Notes: a model not told the origin generated them from the letters alone. DNA of 64,000 nt from Motiliproteus sp963974645 (GCA_963974645.1 CAXBEA010000002.1:1-64000); one strand, 5' to 3'; shown: positions 23,902-31,799, numbered from the stretch's first letter. Program-made: numbers and translations.

Positions 23902-24381
23902 ATGATGCTCGCCAAACCCATTGTACGCGGTCTCTGCCTGCTGCTTTTAACCACCTGCAGTTTAACCAGCCTAGCCAGCGAGCGCGGCACATCGCAGCAA
24001 GCTAAACAGATGCTTGAAAATGCCACCATGATGATTCAGGAGAGAGGTGCCGAGGACGCCTTCATTACATTCAACGATCCTCAAGGTGGATTTGTGCAAA
24101 ACGATCTCTACATTTTCGCCATAAGCATGGACGGTACTTACAAAGCTTCGGGGGCTAATCCGCACCTCATGGGTCAGAGCCTAGCGAACGTATCCGACGC
24201 TTCCGGCAAGCCTATAGGTGAAGAAATTATTAAGCTGGCCGACCGTATCGGTTACGGCATCATCGAATACGACTGGCTCAACCGAAAGAGCAACGCTATC
24301 GAGCACAAATTCACCCGTATCAAAAAAGTAGGCGACTACATTATAGGGGTTGGGTTTTATCTGCCAGAAACGGCGCAATAG
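23902..24381 (+). CDS. Exported single Cache-domain protein
   Basis: 159 residues from the ATG at 23902, selected because AAGGAA lies six bases upstream; ATGs further upstream lack a site. Signal peptide about 1-25 (MMLAKPIVRGLCLLLLTTCSLTSLA). The rest is a small-molecule-binding Cache fold: DAFITFNDPQGGFVQNDLYIFAISMDGTYKASGANPHLMGQ, then YDWLNRKSNAIEHKFTRIKKVGDYIIGVGFY. No membrane anchor or signalling domain follows, so it is likely a free periplasmic sensor or binding protein whose partner is elsewhere. Confidence 0.75.
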   Translation: MMLAKPIVRGLCLLLLTTCSLTSLASERGTSQQAKQMLENATMMIQERGAEDAFITFNDPQGGFVQNDLYIFAISMDGTYKASGANPHLMGQSLANVSDASGKPIGEEIIKLADRIGYGIIEYDWLNRKSNAIEHKFTRIKKVGDYIIGVGFYLPETAQ

Positions 24382-24532
24382 CCGCGACTGCTGTTATCAA
24401 TCCCGTTCAAATCAGTTATGAAATCAAGATGTAATGCCGCAGTGTTGATAGCTACTCAGCCCTGCGGTAATTTTGCTGTCTACAATCAGCCCTGGGGGCC
24501 TCGGCTAAAAAAATGATGATCCAAACCAATCA

Positions 24533-24697
24533 TCAAGTGACTATCCTCTTTTGCTCAGCATCCACAGCCCTATAGATGACGAAGGTCCAGTCGGGAGCGA
24601 TCTCAGCCAGCAGCGATTCAAACATCGCCGGATAGTTTCCGAATTCTGGCTGCAGTTCATCCATGACATCATCGCACTGCAAAATACCGATCTTCAT
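24533..24697 (-). pseudogene. N-terminal remnant of a class I glutamine amidotransferase gene
   Basis: 54 codons. MKIGILQCDDVMDELQPEFG, then NYPAMFESLLAEIAPDWTFVIYRAVD, matches the start of GMP-synthase-like glutamine amidotransferases (usually about 240 residues). A stop follows after EQKRIVT. The region with the catalytic Cys and His/Glu is gone, and the following DNA shows no continuation in any frame. The start codon and an upstream GAGTGG are still present. A deletion remnant. Confidence 0.75.
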
Positions 24698-24891
24698 CTA
24701 CCACTCCTGTACGTCAACAAAGCCCGCTGCTAGGTTTTATCCGAGCCGGTGTTTCTACCCTAAATGCCAAGCCCTTTCAGCTTAAGCCCCTTATCCAGAG
24801 CCGAACGCGAACGCCAACGCCCATCACCATTTACCGCAATGCCGTAGCAAAGGCTACTACAGCTGAAGTTTATTGATCATCAACAAGGATT

Positions 24892-24908
24892 CTTAAGCTT
24901 GGTTTAAT
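24892..24908 (+). promoter_or_regulatory. PmrA/QseB-type direct-repeat response-regulator box
   Basis: CTTAAG, five bases, TTTAAT: this fits the YTTAAK-N5-YTTAAK direct repeat recognised by PmrA/QseB-like regulators. It lies 44 bases upstream of the cytochrome b561-type gene. No such two-component system is in the window. Confidence 0.45.
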
Positions 24909-24951
24909 CTTCAGAGTTTAGGCTGTGTTCATATAACCGAGGAGCACAGCT

Positions 24952-25572
24952 ATGAACCGCCCACAGCAATCATCACCTAATCCTGTTTCACCCAACCCCG
25001 TCAGTACAGTTACCGTCTGGGATCCACTAGTGCGCATCTTTCACTGGTCTCTGGTTCTGTTTTTTATCATCGCCTTTATCACCGAAGACGACTGGTTGTA
25101 TCTGCATAGCTTCGCCGGATATAGCATCACCGGGCTGTTGATATTCAGAATCTTGTGGGGATTGATCGGTACTCGCTACGCACGTTTCAGCAGTTTTATA
25201 ACCACCCCAAGCGGCGTCAAAGAATATCTCCAGTCATTACTTAAGGGCCGGCCAAAACATTATTTGGGTCACAACCCTGCCGGTGGAGTGATGATTATTG
25301 TGCTGCTACTGGTGCTACTACTCACTGCGTTCAGCGGCATCGCCACGCTGGCCACCGAAGGCTTAGGGCCGCTAGCCAATACGTTCTTTGCCAGCTGGTC
25401 TGAGGATTGGCTTGAAGAGATCCATGAAGTCCTGGCCAATTTCTCCATGCTGTTGGTGATAGTGCATGTGGCAGGCGTGATTATCAGTAGCTTTGCTCAC
25501 AAGGAGAACCTGGTTAAAGCGATGATTACAGGACGTAAAGCCCCACAAACAGGAGAGAGTAATCATGAATAA
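24952..25572 (+). CDS. Cytochrome b561-type membrane protein (Ni/Fe-hydrogenase-like cytochrome b)
   Basis: 206 residues. VWDPLVRIFHWSLVLFFIIAF at 22-42 is the typical first helix, with a heme His, of the YceJ/HupC-like cytochrome b group. Further His residues are in YLHSFAGY, EEIHEVLANF and VIVHVAGVI, and four membrane helices are clear. It would pass electrons between quinol and a periplasmic partner. It overlaps the DUF1924 gene by eight bases, the normal arrangement with the SHP cytochrome it serves; that partner is damaged here. Confidence 0.85.
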   Translation: MNRPQQSSPNPVSPNPVSTVTVWDPLVRIFHWSLVLFFIIAFITEDDWLYLHSFAGYSITGLLIFRILWGLIGTRYARFSSFITTPSGVKEYLQSLLKGRPKHYLGHNPAGGVMIIVLLLVLLLTAFSGIATLATEGLGPLANTFFASWSEDWLEEIHEVLANFSMLLVIVHVAGVIISSFAHKENLVKAMITGRKAPQTGESNHE

Positions 25573-25780
25573 GTTGATAATAAGAAGCTGTTTATTAGGT
25601 TCGCTAATCTGTTCCCCCTTATTACTCAGCTCCAACGCTGCAGCAGCGCCCTCTGCCGCAGTAACTGAGTTATTAACTGAATACCAGCAACGTGGTGCGG
25701 GTAACTGCAAATGGACACTTGATCGAGAGTGTACGGCTCAAGAAAAGGGCGATTTTTTAACCTGGCTAAGCCAGCAATAG
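25565..25780 (+). CDS. Internally deleted DUF1924/SHP-type cytochrome
   Basis: 71 residues. The N-terminus is a signal peptide (about 1-28) followed by AAVTELLTEYQQRGAGN, as in DUF1924 (sphaeroides heme protein) cytochromes. The end, NCKWTLDRECTAQEKGDFLTWLSQQ, is the DUF1924 C-terminus. The 60-70 residues normally between them, including the CASCH heme motif, are missing, yet the frame is kept. The product cannot bind heme c. It is either a decaying gene or a heme-free derivative; decay fits the neighbouring remnant better. Confidence 0.75.
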   Translation: MNKLIIRSCLLGSLICSPLLLSSNAAAAPSAAVTELLTEYQQRGAGNCKWTLDRECTAQEKGDFLTWLSQQ

Positions 25781-25799
25781 TTAACGCAACGAGGTGATA

Positions 25800-25970
25800 A
25801 TGATGAGACAACAACTCTCTACATGGCGCTGGGCAATCGGTGCAATATTTCTTAGCAGCGACAGCTACCTTGGAGAGATGTACTTTAGCTCAGACCCAGA
25901 AACTGGCCTTTTCCAAGTAAAGGTTAAGCTACCCTTCAATGCCGAAATCCGAGAGTCTATCTCTGGTTAA
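25800..25970 (+). CDS. Short ORF after the DUF1924 gene, unknown
   Basis: 56 residues (MMRQQLSTWRWAIGAIFLSS…GLFQVKVKLPFNAEIRE) with GAGGTG four bases before the ATG and 19 bases after the DUF1924 stop. A hydrophobic N-terminal segment could be a short signal. In other genomes a diheme cytochrome or a PepSY-type gene follows DUF1924, so this may be a shortened relic of one, but I cannot show homology. Confidence 0.4.
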   Translation: MMRQQLSTWRWAIGAIFLSSDSYLGEMYFSSDPETGLFQVKVKLPFNAEIRESISG

Positions 25971-26086
25971 AATAGCTCAATTCAATCCAACCTAAAAACC
26001 ACACACATCACTAACGTAGCATGGGCACTGATCCCTTTCTGGCTCAGAATTCACCCCCATATTATATGGATATCGGAGCACCGCTT

Positions 26087-27826
26087 ATGAGTACCAAGAT
26101 TGCCGTCAAAAAACCGCTGGTTATCCTGCACGGAGATGAGATGGCCCAGGTCGCATTCGACCGCATTCTGGAGCAGTTCGTCACTTCGCGTCTGGATATT
26201 AACTTGGTAGAGATCGACCTGACCGCCGAAAACCGCTTGGTGACTAACGGCCAAGCCGTGCGCGATGCTATCGAGGCGTTGAAACTTCATGGCGTCGGGA
26301 TCAAGAACGCCGGGATGACCGTCAACCGCACCCAACTTGATGAACTGCTGGCCAAGCACCCCGGCATTAACGAAGCAGAGCTGGACAAACTGGCCACCAA
26401 ATCACCCAACGGCGCCATCCGTAAAGGGATTAGCGGCAATATCACCCGCGAAGATATCCAGTTCCGTAACCTGAAAAAAAACCCGCCCAACTGGATCGGT
26501 CGCGATATCGATGTGGATACCATGGAGCGCGGCGGCAACAAGCACAGCTACAACGAACTCTCCAAGGCAACCGGCATCATCAAGCTGATGTTTGTTGGCC
26601 GCAGTGGTGATCCCATCGAACTGCATCGCCGCAAAATCAAGAAAGATGATCCCTGGCTATTGGCGACCAACGACATCGATGACGTCCGGGTTTGGGCACA
26701 CAATTTTTTCCAACGCGCCCTTAACGAAAAACGTGATGCCTATCTGGGCCTCAAGGACACCGTCATCCCTGGCTATGACGGGGTGATGAAAAAGGCGATT
26801 GAAACCCTCTATTACAGTGAATATGCGCAGCAGTTCAAAGCGGCGGGGATCGTTTACCATTACGAACTGATCGACGCCCAGGCTGCACGCATCATTGCCA
26901 ATCCGCCGGCTCGCGCCCTCTGGGGTGTGCCGGACAACACCACCGGGCGCAAGCTATTCAAACTGGTTAACACCCTGAAGAAGTACGGCATCCCCTGCCG
27001 TGATTCGCACACCTCTATCTCCCGCATGAGTGCCGGCGGGGGCGATCAGTACGGCAGTTTTAACATGCCGGTTCCCGAAGATGGGATCATCAAGGTGGTG
27101 GTCGACGGCCAAGAGAAGCATGCACGCAACGTCAAACATGGCGACCCCATCCTGCTGATGTCCAACGACCGTAATGCGATCAAAGACTGGGTCAAGCAGG
27201 TTTTCGAGGATGCATCGCGCAACGATAAAGAGGTCTACTTCGGCCTAAAGCGTGAATACATGCAGTACGACGACGTGTTCAGCACTATTATCGTCGAAGT
27301 CCGTAAAGAGCTGGCACAGAAGCATACCGCCCCACCCTCATTCATGATCATGCGCCCCTCCGCGCAATTGAAAAAAATGATTTCTGACCCACCCCGCAGT
27401 GCCCTCTATCCAGCACTAAATCTAGACGGAGATATCTACTCCGATATCTCCGCAGCGCTAGGTGGAAGCTTGGCCACAGCAAGCTCTATTATCGAGAGTA
27501 AAGACGGCACCCTGCTATTCGAAGCGCCGCACGGCACCGCTCATGACCTCTATCTGCGTTATTTGGCGAGCGATGGTAAAGAGTCGATTTTCAACTCCTC
27601 AGCACTGCTCTACGCCGTAGCCAATGCTCTAGAGACTCTGGGAAAACGCGAAGCAAACGCAGCCTTAATTGACTACTCGAGCAAGCTCAAACTGGCGCTG
27701 ATAGATACCGTCGGCCAGGGTATCATCACCGGCGATCTGAAAGGCAAGACCAACGACCCAGCAAACGAGCAAGTGGTCGATATGCGTGGTTTTCTCGATG
27801 CGATCGAGGGTAATCTAGACCGTTAA
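26087..27826 (+). CDS. Isocitrate/isopropylmalate-family dehydrogenase, long form with internal duplication
   Basis: 579 residues from the ATG at 26087 (GGAG eight bases upstream). The C-terminal catalytic half is of the isocitrate dehydrogenase type: NLDGDIYSDISAALGGS (446-461) followed by FEAPHGTAHDLY (479-489). It is unusual in carrying two similar domains: 165-298 (DPWLLATND…AYLGLKDT…ANPPARALWG) and 334-460 (DPILLMSND…VYFGLKRE…SDPPRSALYP). It probably converts isocitrate to 2-oxoglutarate with NADP, but the substrate should be treated as inferred. Standard bacterial Icd is about 420 residues and Idh-II about 740. Ends at a strong terminator. Confidence 0.75.
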   Translation: MSTKIAVKKPLVILHGDEMAQVAFDRILEQFVTSRLDINLVEIDLTAENRLVTNGQAVRDAIEALKLHGVGIKNAGMTVNRTQLDELLAKHPGINEAELDKLATKSPNGAIRKGISGNITREDIQFRNLKKNPPNWIGRDIDVDTMERGGNKHSYNELSKATGIIKLMFVGRSGDPIELHRRKIKKDDPWLLATNDIDDVRVWAHNFFQRALNEKRDAYLGLKDTVIPGYDGVMKKAIETLYYSEYAQQFKAAGIVYHYELIDAQAARIIANPPARALWGVPDNTTGRKLFKLVNTLKKYGIPCRDSHTSISRMSAGGGDQYGSFNMPVPEDGIIKVVVDGQEKHARNVKHGDPILLMSNDRNAIKDWVKQVFEDASRNDKEVYFGLKREYMQYDDVFSTIIVEVRKELAQKHTAPPSFMIMRPSAQLKKMISDPPRSALYPALNLDGDIYSDISAALGGSLATASSIIESKDGTLLFEAPHGTAHDLYLRYLASDGKESIFNSSALLYAVANALETLGKREANAALIDYSSKLKLALIDTVGQGIITGDLKGKTNDPANEQVVDMRGFLDAIEGNLDR

Positions 27827-27855
27827 TATCTCGGGACGCTAAGCTCCCTCAAGCA

Positions 27856-27896
27856 AAAACCGCGCGCCTGGTTAGCCCAGGCGCGCGGTTTTTTTT
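27856..27896 (+). terminator. Strong rho-independent terminator
   Basis: ACCGCGCGCCTGG pairs with CCAGGCGCGCGGT around a short GTTAGC-type loop and is followed by eight T. It lies 30 bases after the isocitrate dehydrogenase stop. Confidence 0.93.
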
Positions 27897-28011
27897 GCCC
27901 GCCACAAAATAGCGATCAATTAGCTCCCTATTAACACGTCGGTTACTCATTTTTTTGGTAAGCTTTGTTCTTATATTTTCACAGCAACACCCAACCCATG
28001 AGTCCCCTTTA

Positions 28012-28410
28012 ATGAAGCTTGCCGTTGTTATCAATGGTTCCCCGACCGCCAGCCAAGCCGCGAATACGGCATTACGCTATATCGAAGCGGCCATCGCTTT
28101 GGGACATCAGGTTCCCAGGGTGTTTTTCTACGGCGAATCGGTCTATACCGCCAACAGCCTAACGACACCACCCCAGGATGAGTCCAACCTTACCCGGCGC
28201 TGGCAGCGCTTAGCCCAGCAGCACAGTATTGAGCTGATCGTTTGTATCGCCGCAGCGGTGCGGCGCGGGGTGATGGATAGCCGCGAAGCCAAAAGACACG
28301 AACATCCAGGAGGGAATCTCGCCGAGGGATTTGAGCTGTCGGGATTGGGACAACTGATCGACGCAACTTTGCATGCGGATCGGGTGATCACCTTCGGAGG
28401 GCAACAATGA
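28012..28410 (+). CDS. tusD: Sulfurtransferase complex subunit TusD
   Basis: 132 residues from the ATG at 28012. DsrE-like fold, with the active Cys78 in ELIVCIAAAVRRG, the position used by TusD to accept persulfide sulfur. It works with TusB and TusC in the relay that supplies sulfur for 2-thiolation of tRNA wobble uridine through TusE and MnmA. It overlaps tusC by four bases (ATGA). Confidence 0.92.
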   Translation: MKLAVVINGSPTASQAANTALRYIEAAIALGHQVPRVFFYGESVYTANSLTTPPQDESNLTRRWQRLAQQHSIELIVCIAAAVRRGVMDSREAKRHEHPGGNLAEGFELSGLGQLIDATLHADRVITFGGQQ

Positions 28411-28772
28411 GCCAGACAGCCGCTATCCTGTTGGTACTTCGGCACAGCCCCTACAGCAGTCAGATCGCCCGTGAGGCTTTAGACGCTGCATTAACGGCCG
28501 CTGCCTTTGAAGTCCCCATCAGCTTGCTGTTTCTCAACGATGGGGTCTACCAGTTACTTCAAGGACAGCAACCCGAACAGCTTCAGGCTAAAAACATCGG
28601 TAAAACCCTGCCCGCATTGGCCCTGTACGACATCGACCGGATCTATGTGGGCCAATCCTGCCTAGAAACACGCGGCCTGGCTAAAGATCTATTACTGCTT
28701 GAGGCCGATATCCTGAGTGACAAGGCGGTTTCACAACTCTTCCATCAACATCAGCACATACTCAGCTTCTGA
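28407..28772 (+). CDS. tusC: Sulfurtransferase complex subunit TusC
   Basis: 121 residues. DsrF/TusC features: AAILLVLRHSPYSSQIAREALDAALTAAAFEVPISLLFLNDGVYQLL. Non-catalytic partner of TusD in the hexameric TusBCD complex. Coupled to tusD by a four-base overlap; tusB starts 11 bases downstream. Confidence 0.92.
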   Translation: MSQTAAILLVLRHSPYSSQIAREALDAALTAAAFEVPISLLFLNDGVYQLLQGQQPEQLQAKNIGKTLPALALYDIDRIYVGQSCLETRGLAKDLLLLEADILSDKAVSQLFHQHQHILSF

Positions 28773-28783
28773 CGGATCTTATC

Positions 28784-29080
28784 ATGGTGCTTCATACCCT
28801 TAATCGAGCCCCGCATAGCAGCCTTGTCTTAGCCGATTGCCTGCGGGTGATAACGCCGCCGGCAGCACTGTTGTTAATTGAAGACGGCGCCTATGCGGCA
28901 ACACGAAACAACGAGCTGCTGTTTCAAAACCTAGACTCAGCTATCGACTGCTACGTGCTGCAAGCGGATATCGACGCACGAGGTTTAAACCCCCTGCTCT
29001 CGCCGCGCTTCACCGTCATCTCCGATAGCGCTTTTGTAACTCTGACTACCCAATGCGAAAGAATTCAAAGCTGGTATTAA
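28784..29080 (+). CDS. tusB: Sulfurtransferase complex subunit TusB
   Basis: 98 residues, DsrH/TusB family (MVLHTLNRAP…CLRVITPPAALLLIEDGAYAA…CYVLQADIDARGL). Third subunit of TusBCD. Gene order D-C-B-E is the standard one. Confidence 0.88.
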   Translation: MVLHTLNRAPHSSLVLADCLRVITPPAALLLIEDGAYAATRNNELLFQNLDSAIDCYVLQADIDARGLNPLLSPRFTVISDSAFVTLTTQCERIQSWY

Positions 29081-29110
29081 ATCACTGATGCAACAATGGC
29101 TAGCATAACG

Positions 29111-29446
29111 ATGGCAACCTTGACCCTGAACGATCAAATCGTGGAGCTGGATACGGAAGGATTTTTACGCAACCTTGACGACTGGAACTCGACTGTCGCC
29201 AGCGAGCTAGCCCGACTAGAATCGATACAGCTAACAGATGATCACTGGAAAATAATCGAGATACTGCGTGATTTTTATCTGGAATATCAGCTTACCCCTG
29301 CCATGCGCATTCTGGTAAAACAGGTCGGTTTACAGCTCGGTAAAGAGAAGGCATCAAGCCTGTACCTACTGCAACTGTTTCCCGGTAGCCCGACCAAAAT
29401 TGCCTGCAAGATTGCCGGCTTACCCAAGCCAACCAACTGTCTCTAA
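29111..29446 (+). CDS. tusE: Sulfur carrier TusE (DsrC family)
   Basis: 111 residues if started at 29111, which matches the usual family beginning (MATLTLNDQIVELDTEGFL); an in-frame ATG at 29096 adds five residues, and no clear ribosome site separates them. The conserved middle is WKIIEILRDFYLEYQLTPAMRILVKQ. The swinging C-terminal arm has KIACKIAGLPKPTNCL with the penultimate Cys that receives sulfur from TusD, and a second Cys ten residues before it, as in DsrC. Stop and the next gene's ATG overlap at 29446. Confidence 0.9.
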   Translation: MATLTLNDQIVELDTEGFLRNLDDWNSTVASELARLESIQLTDDHWKIIEILRDFYLEYQLTPAMRILVKQVGLQLGKEKASSLYLLQLFPGSPTKIACKIAGLPKPTNCL

Positions 29447-30237
29447 TGACTAAATTCTGCGCCAATCTGAGCCTGCTCTTCACCGAGCACCTCTGGCCTG
29501 AACGCTTTCAGGCTGCAGCGAGGGCACAATTCAGTGCGGTCGAGATTCAATTCCCCTACCTGATCACGGCTAACGCACTGACCCAGTTGCTTCGAGACAA
29601 CCGGCAGCAGCTGGTGCTGCTGAATATGCCCGCAGGCGACTGGGAACAAGGCGAGCGAGGCATCGCCTGTCTGCCCGACAGAGAACAAGAGTTTAAACAG
29701 GGAGTAGAGCTGGCGCTGGAATACGCAATGGCCAGCAACTGCCCGCAGATCAACTGTCTCTCGGGTATCTGTCCGCCCGAACTTCCCCGTACAGAGGCAT
29801 TAACGCTGATGGCCGAGCGCATCCAGCACGCCGCCAAGCGCCTGGATCGTTACGGCATCCAACTCAATATTGAACCGATAAACAGCTACGATATACCTGG
29901 GTTTCTGCTTCACCACTCAGCAACCGTGATAGATATGATAAAGGCCAACAACTGTGACAATATCCGGCTGCAGTACGATATCTATCATATGCAGCGGATG
30001 GAAAGCCCTCTTTTGCCTAGGCTAGCTAAGCTGCTGCCCTATATCGGTCATATCCAAATCGCCGACCATCCAGGCAGGCATGAACCTGGGACTGGCGAAA
30101 TCGATTACCCGACACTATTCAACGCATTGGATTCGTTGGGGTATACTGGCTGGATAGGGCTGGAATACAATCCTAAAACCACAACCCAGGCGGGTTTGAG
30201 CTGGCTGTACATGACCCCTGACGGAGCGATGAGATGA
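29446..30237 (+). CDS. Hydroxypyruvate-isomerase-like TIM-barrel protein (Hyi/OtnI family)
   Basis: 263 residues. Xylose-isomerase-like TIM barrel: FCANLSLLFTEHLWPERFQAAARAQFSAVEIQFPY at the start, LNIEPINSYDIPGF, LQYDIYHMQRME, HIQIADHPGRHEPGTGEI and WIGLEYNPKTTT. The Glu, Asp, His and Glu metal ligands are recognisable. Members isomerise hydroxypyruvate or 2-oxo-tetronate. It overlaps tusE by one base and cheW by four, so all are likely one transcript, although no functional link to sulfur relay is evident. Confidence 0.85.
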   Translation: MTKFCANLSLLFTEHLWPERFQAAARAQFSAVEIQFPYLITANALTQLLRDNRQQLVLLNMPAGDWEQGERGIACLPDREQEFKQGVELALEYAMASNCPQINCLSGICPPELPRTEALTLMAERIQHAAKRLDRYGIQLNIEPINSYDIPGFLLHHSATVIDMIKANNCDNIRLQYDIYHMQRMESPLLPRLAKLLPYIGHIQIADHPGRHEPGTGEIDYPTLFNALDSLGYTGWIGLEYNPKTTTQAGLSWLYMTPDGAMR

Positions 30238-30701
30238 GCGGAGAAAACCTACAGGTAAAACAACAAAGCGGCAGCAACGACCCTCAAGTACAGTGGGCCA
30301 CGTTTTTGCTTGCTGAGGAGTTGTACGGTATTGATGTCATGCAGGTTAAAGAGGTGCTGCGCCTGACCGAGATAGCGCCTGTACCAGGCGCCGTCCACTA
30401 TATCGTAGGGATCATTAACCTGCGCGGAAATGTTATCACCGTTATTGATACCCGCTCCCTGTTTGGCCTACAGCCTACCGAACCGAGCAACGACAGCCGG
30501 ATCATCGTCATCGAGCTGGAAGACCAGGTTATAGGTATGCTGGTCGACTCTGTCGCCGAAGTGATCTACCTGCGCCAATCTGAGGTCGAACGCACCCCTA
30601 ATGTCGGCACCGACGAGAGCAGTAAATTTATCCAGGGCGTGAGTTACCATAACGACGAGTTGATAATTCTGCTCGATCTGAATCAGATGATTCAGGGATA
30701 A
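30234..30701 (+). CDS. cheW: CheW-like chemotaxis coupling protein
   Basis: 155 residues, one CheW domain: VQWATFLLAEELYGIDVMQVKEVLRLTEIAPVPGAVHYIVGIINLRGNVITVIDTRSLFGL, then VIGMLVDSVAEVIYLRQSEVE. Links chemoreceptors to CheA. No cheA or receptor gene lies nearby; it is an orphan at the end of the tus/hyi operon with a four-base overlap (ATGA). Confidence 0.9.
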   Translation: MSGENLQVKQQSGSNDPQVQWATFLLAEELYGIDVMQVKEVLRLTEIAPVPGAVHYIVGIINLRGNVITVIDTRSLFGLQPTEPSNDSRIIVIELEDQVIGMLVDSVAEVIYLRQSEVERTPNVGTDESSKFIQGVSYHNDELIILLDLNQMIQG

Positions 30702-30875
30702 GCATCTCTAACACTCAAATAAGAAAGGGGCATGGATGAGAGCGAAATATTCATCCGCCCCCTACTCCTTATCAAAAAGCGCCTCGTCTACCAAGGACTC
30801 TTAACCCAAGCGGTAGCCAGCCCTATATCGATGGTGATTGCAGATTATGAGCAATGGGAATTGGAACTAGATTCC

Positions 30876-30909
30876 AGGCAGATCCTAACGCTGAGGCTAG
30901 GATCTGCCT
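30876..30909. terminator. 12-bp perfect stem-loop after the STAS-like gene
   Basis: AGGCAGATCCTA pairs perfectly with TAGGATCTGCCT around a ten-base loop, 11 bases past the stop of the minus-strand gene and downstream of cheW on the other strand. There is no T-run, so termination is plausible but not proven. Confidence 0.5.
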
Positions 30910-30919
30910 AAGGAGGGGA

Positions 30920-31288
30920 TCAATGATCGCATAACCAGTCTTTAGCTAGCTCAAGCTCAGAGTGGAACTGCATCTCTATATCATAACGATCACAGGCGAT
31001 CTGCAGACGTTGATAGGTCACTCGGGCATCCGGTTGGCAAATAAGCGCAATACGCTGGCAAGAAGGAAAGTCAACCCTGAACTCTTTCGCAAACGTATCT
31101 ATGTCGTCTTGGCTAAAACGATCAATATTGACCTTGCGGTAGTCAAACAGCATCCGCTCAATTCCCGCGTCATCAAATAGCGGCAGAATTTTGCTTCTGG
31201 CTGCTTTGATATCTTCAAAACTGGCGTCTGAAGATCGGGCGATATGTAAATACTTCCTGCCTTCATGACTCGATGACATAGCTTTCAC
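30920..31288 (-). CDS. SpoIIAA/STAS-like small protein, paralogue of 38848-39219
   Basis: 122 residues. IKAARSKILPLFDDAGIERMLFDYRKVNIDRFSQDDIDTF, then FPSCQRIALICQP and SELELAKDWLC, has the beta-alpha order of SpoIIAA-like (STAS-type) proteins. The gene at 38848-39219 encodes a clear paralogue (IKAARSDSLPLYF…RALVDFR…CKRMAIVIP…DEATAWLL). No phosphorylatable Ser motif stands out. A perfect FNR-type box lies 83 bases upstream of the start, suggesting oxygen control. Confidence 0.65.
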   Translation of the reverse strand: MKAMSSSHEGRKYLHIARSSDASFEDIKAARSKILPLFDDAGIERMLFDYRKVNIDRFSQDDIDTFAKEFRVDFPSCQRIALICQPDARVTYQRLQIACDRYDIEMQFHSELELAKDWLCDH

Positions 31289-31370
31289 AGCGTTACTCCA
31301 CAGCTCACTGATTGATACTATGGGACAATACAGGAATTTTTTGTGCGCCGCAGCATTTATTATTTAAACA

Positions 31371-31384
31371 TTGATATTGATCAA
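31371..31384. promoter_or_regulatory. FNR/ANR-type box upstream of the STAS-like gene
   Basis: TTGATATTGATCAA is an exact match to the FNR/ANR consensus TTGAT-N4-ATCAA. Its centre is about 90 bases upstream of the minus-strand start codon at 31288, a workable distance for activation with a short leader. Confidence 0.65.
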
Positions 31385-31575
31385 TAACTATTGATCCAAT
31401 CCGCGCCCTTAAAATCTTAACAAACTGTGCTTTATGCCCAGACCCCAGCATAGCAAGCATGCTGCAAGAGCCAAACCCTATGCTGTAACTACCTCTTCGC
31501 AGCAAAAAAGACAACACTTGATGAAACGATAACAACGAAAAAACCGATCGCATACCGCAATTTATAGGTAATCAG

Positions 31576-31598
31576 TTATACACAGTTTCTGTGGATAA
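31576..31598. promoter_or_regulatory. Pair of inverted DnaA boxes
   Basis: TTATACACA (31576-31584) and TGTGGATAA (31590-31598, the complement of TTATCCACA) both fit the DnaA consensus TTATNCACA and face each other five bases apart. They lie in an AT-rich, gene-free region with nine GATC sites between 31379 and 32103. Confidence 0.55.
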
Positions 31599-31770
31599 CT
31601 CTGTGTGGTAAAGCGGGGTAACCCGTCTCAAGCCCCTGTTTTAGAGCACTCACCCTGGATTGATCAGAATCTCATCGACCAAGAATAATAACTTTTAAAA
31701 TCATACAGATAAGAATATCAACCATTGTTTCGCAACATTTTTTAAATTTATTTTCACTGGAAAATTCTAA

Positions 31771-31784
31771 TTGATGCATATCAA
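31771..31784. promoter_or_regulatory. Second FNR/ANR-type box
   Basis: TTGATGCATATCAA matches TTGAT-N4-ATCAA exactly. No annotated gene starts nearby on either strand. It could drive a transcript into 31810-32145, either an untranslated leader of the 46-codon ORF at 32146 or a small RNA. Confidence 0.6.
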
Positions 31785-31799
31785 TTCATATCTGTGCAT

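Noticed and set aside
24868..24884. TTGATCATCAA near the cytochrome b promoter as an FNR box
   Set aside because: The half-sites are separated by one base, not four, so it does not fit the consensus.
31305..31553. 82-codon minus-strand frame upstream of the STAS-like gene
   Set aside because: Overlaps an FNR-type box and probable promoter region, no ribosome site, no family.
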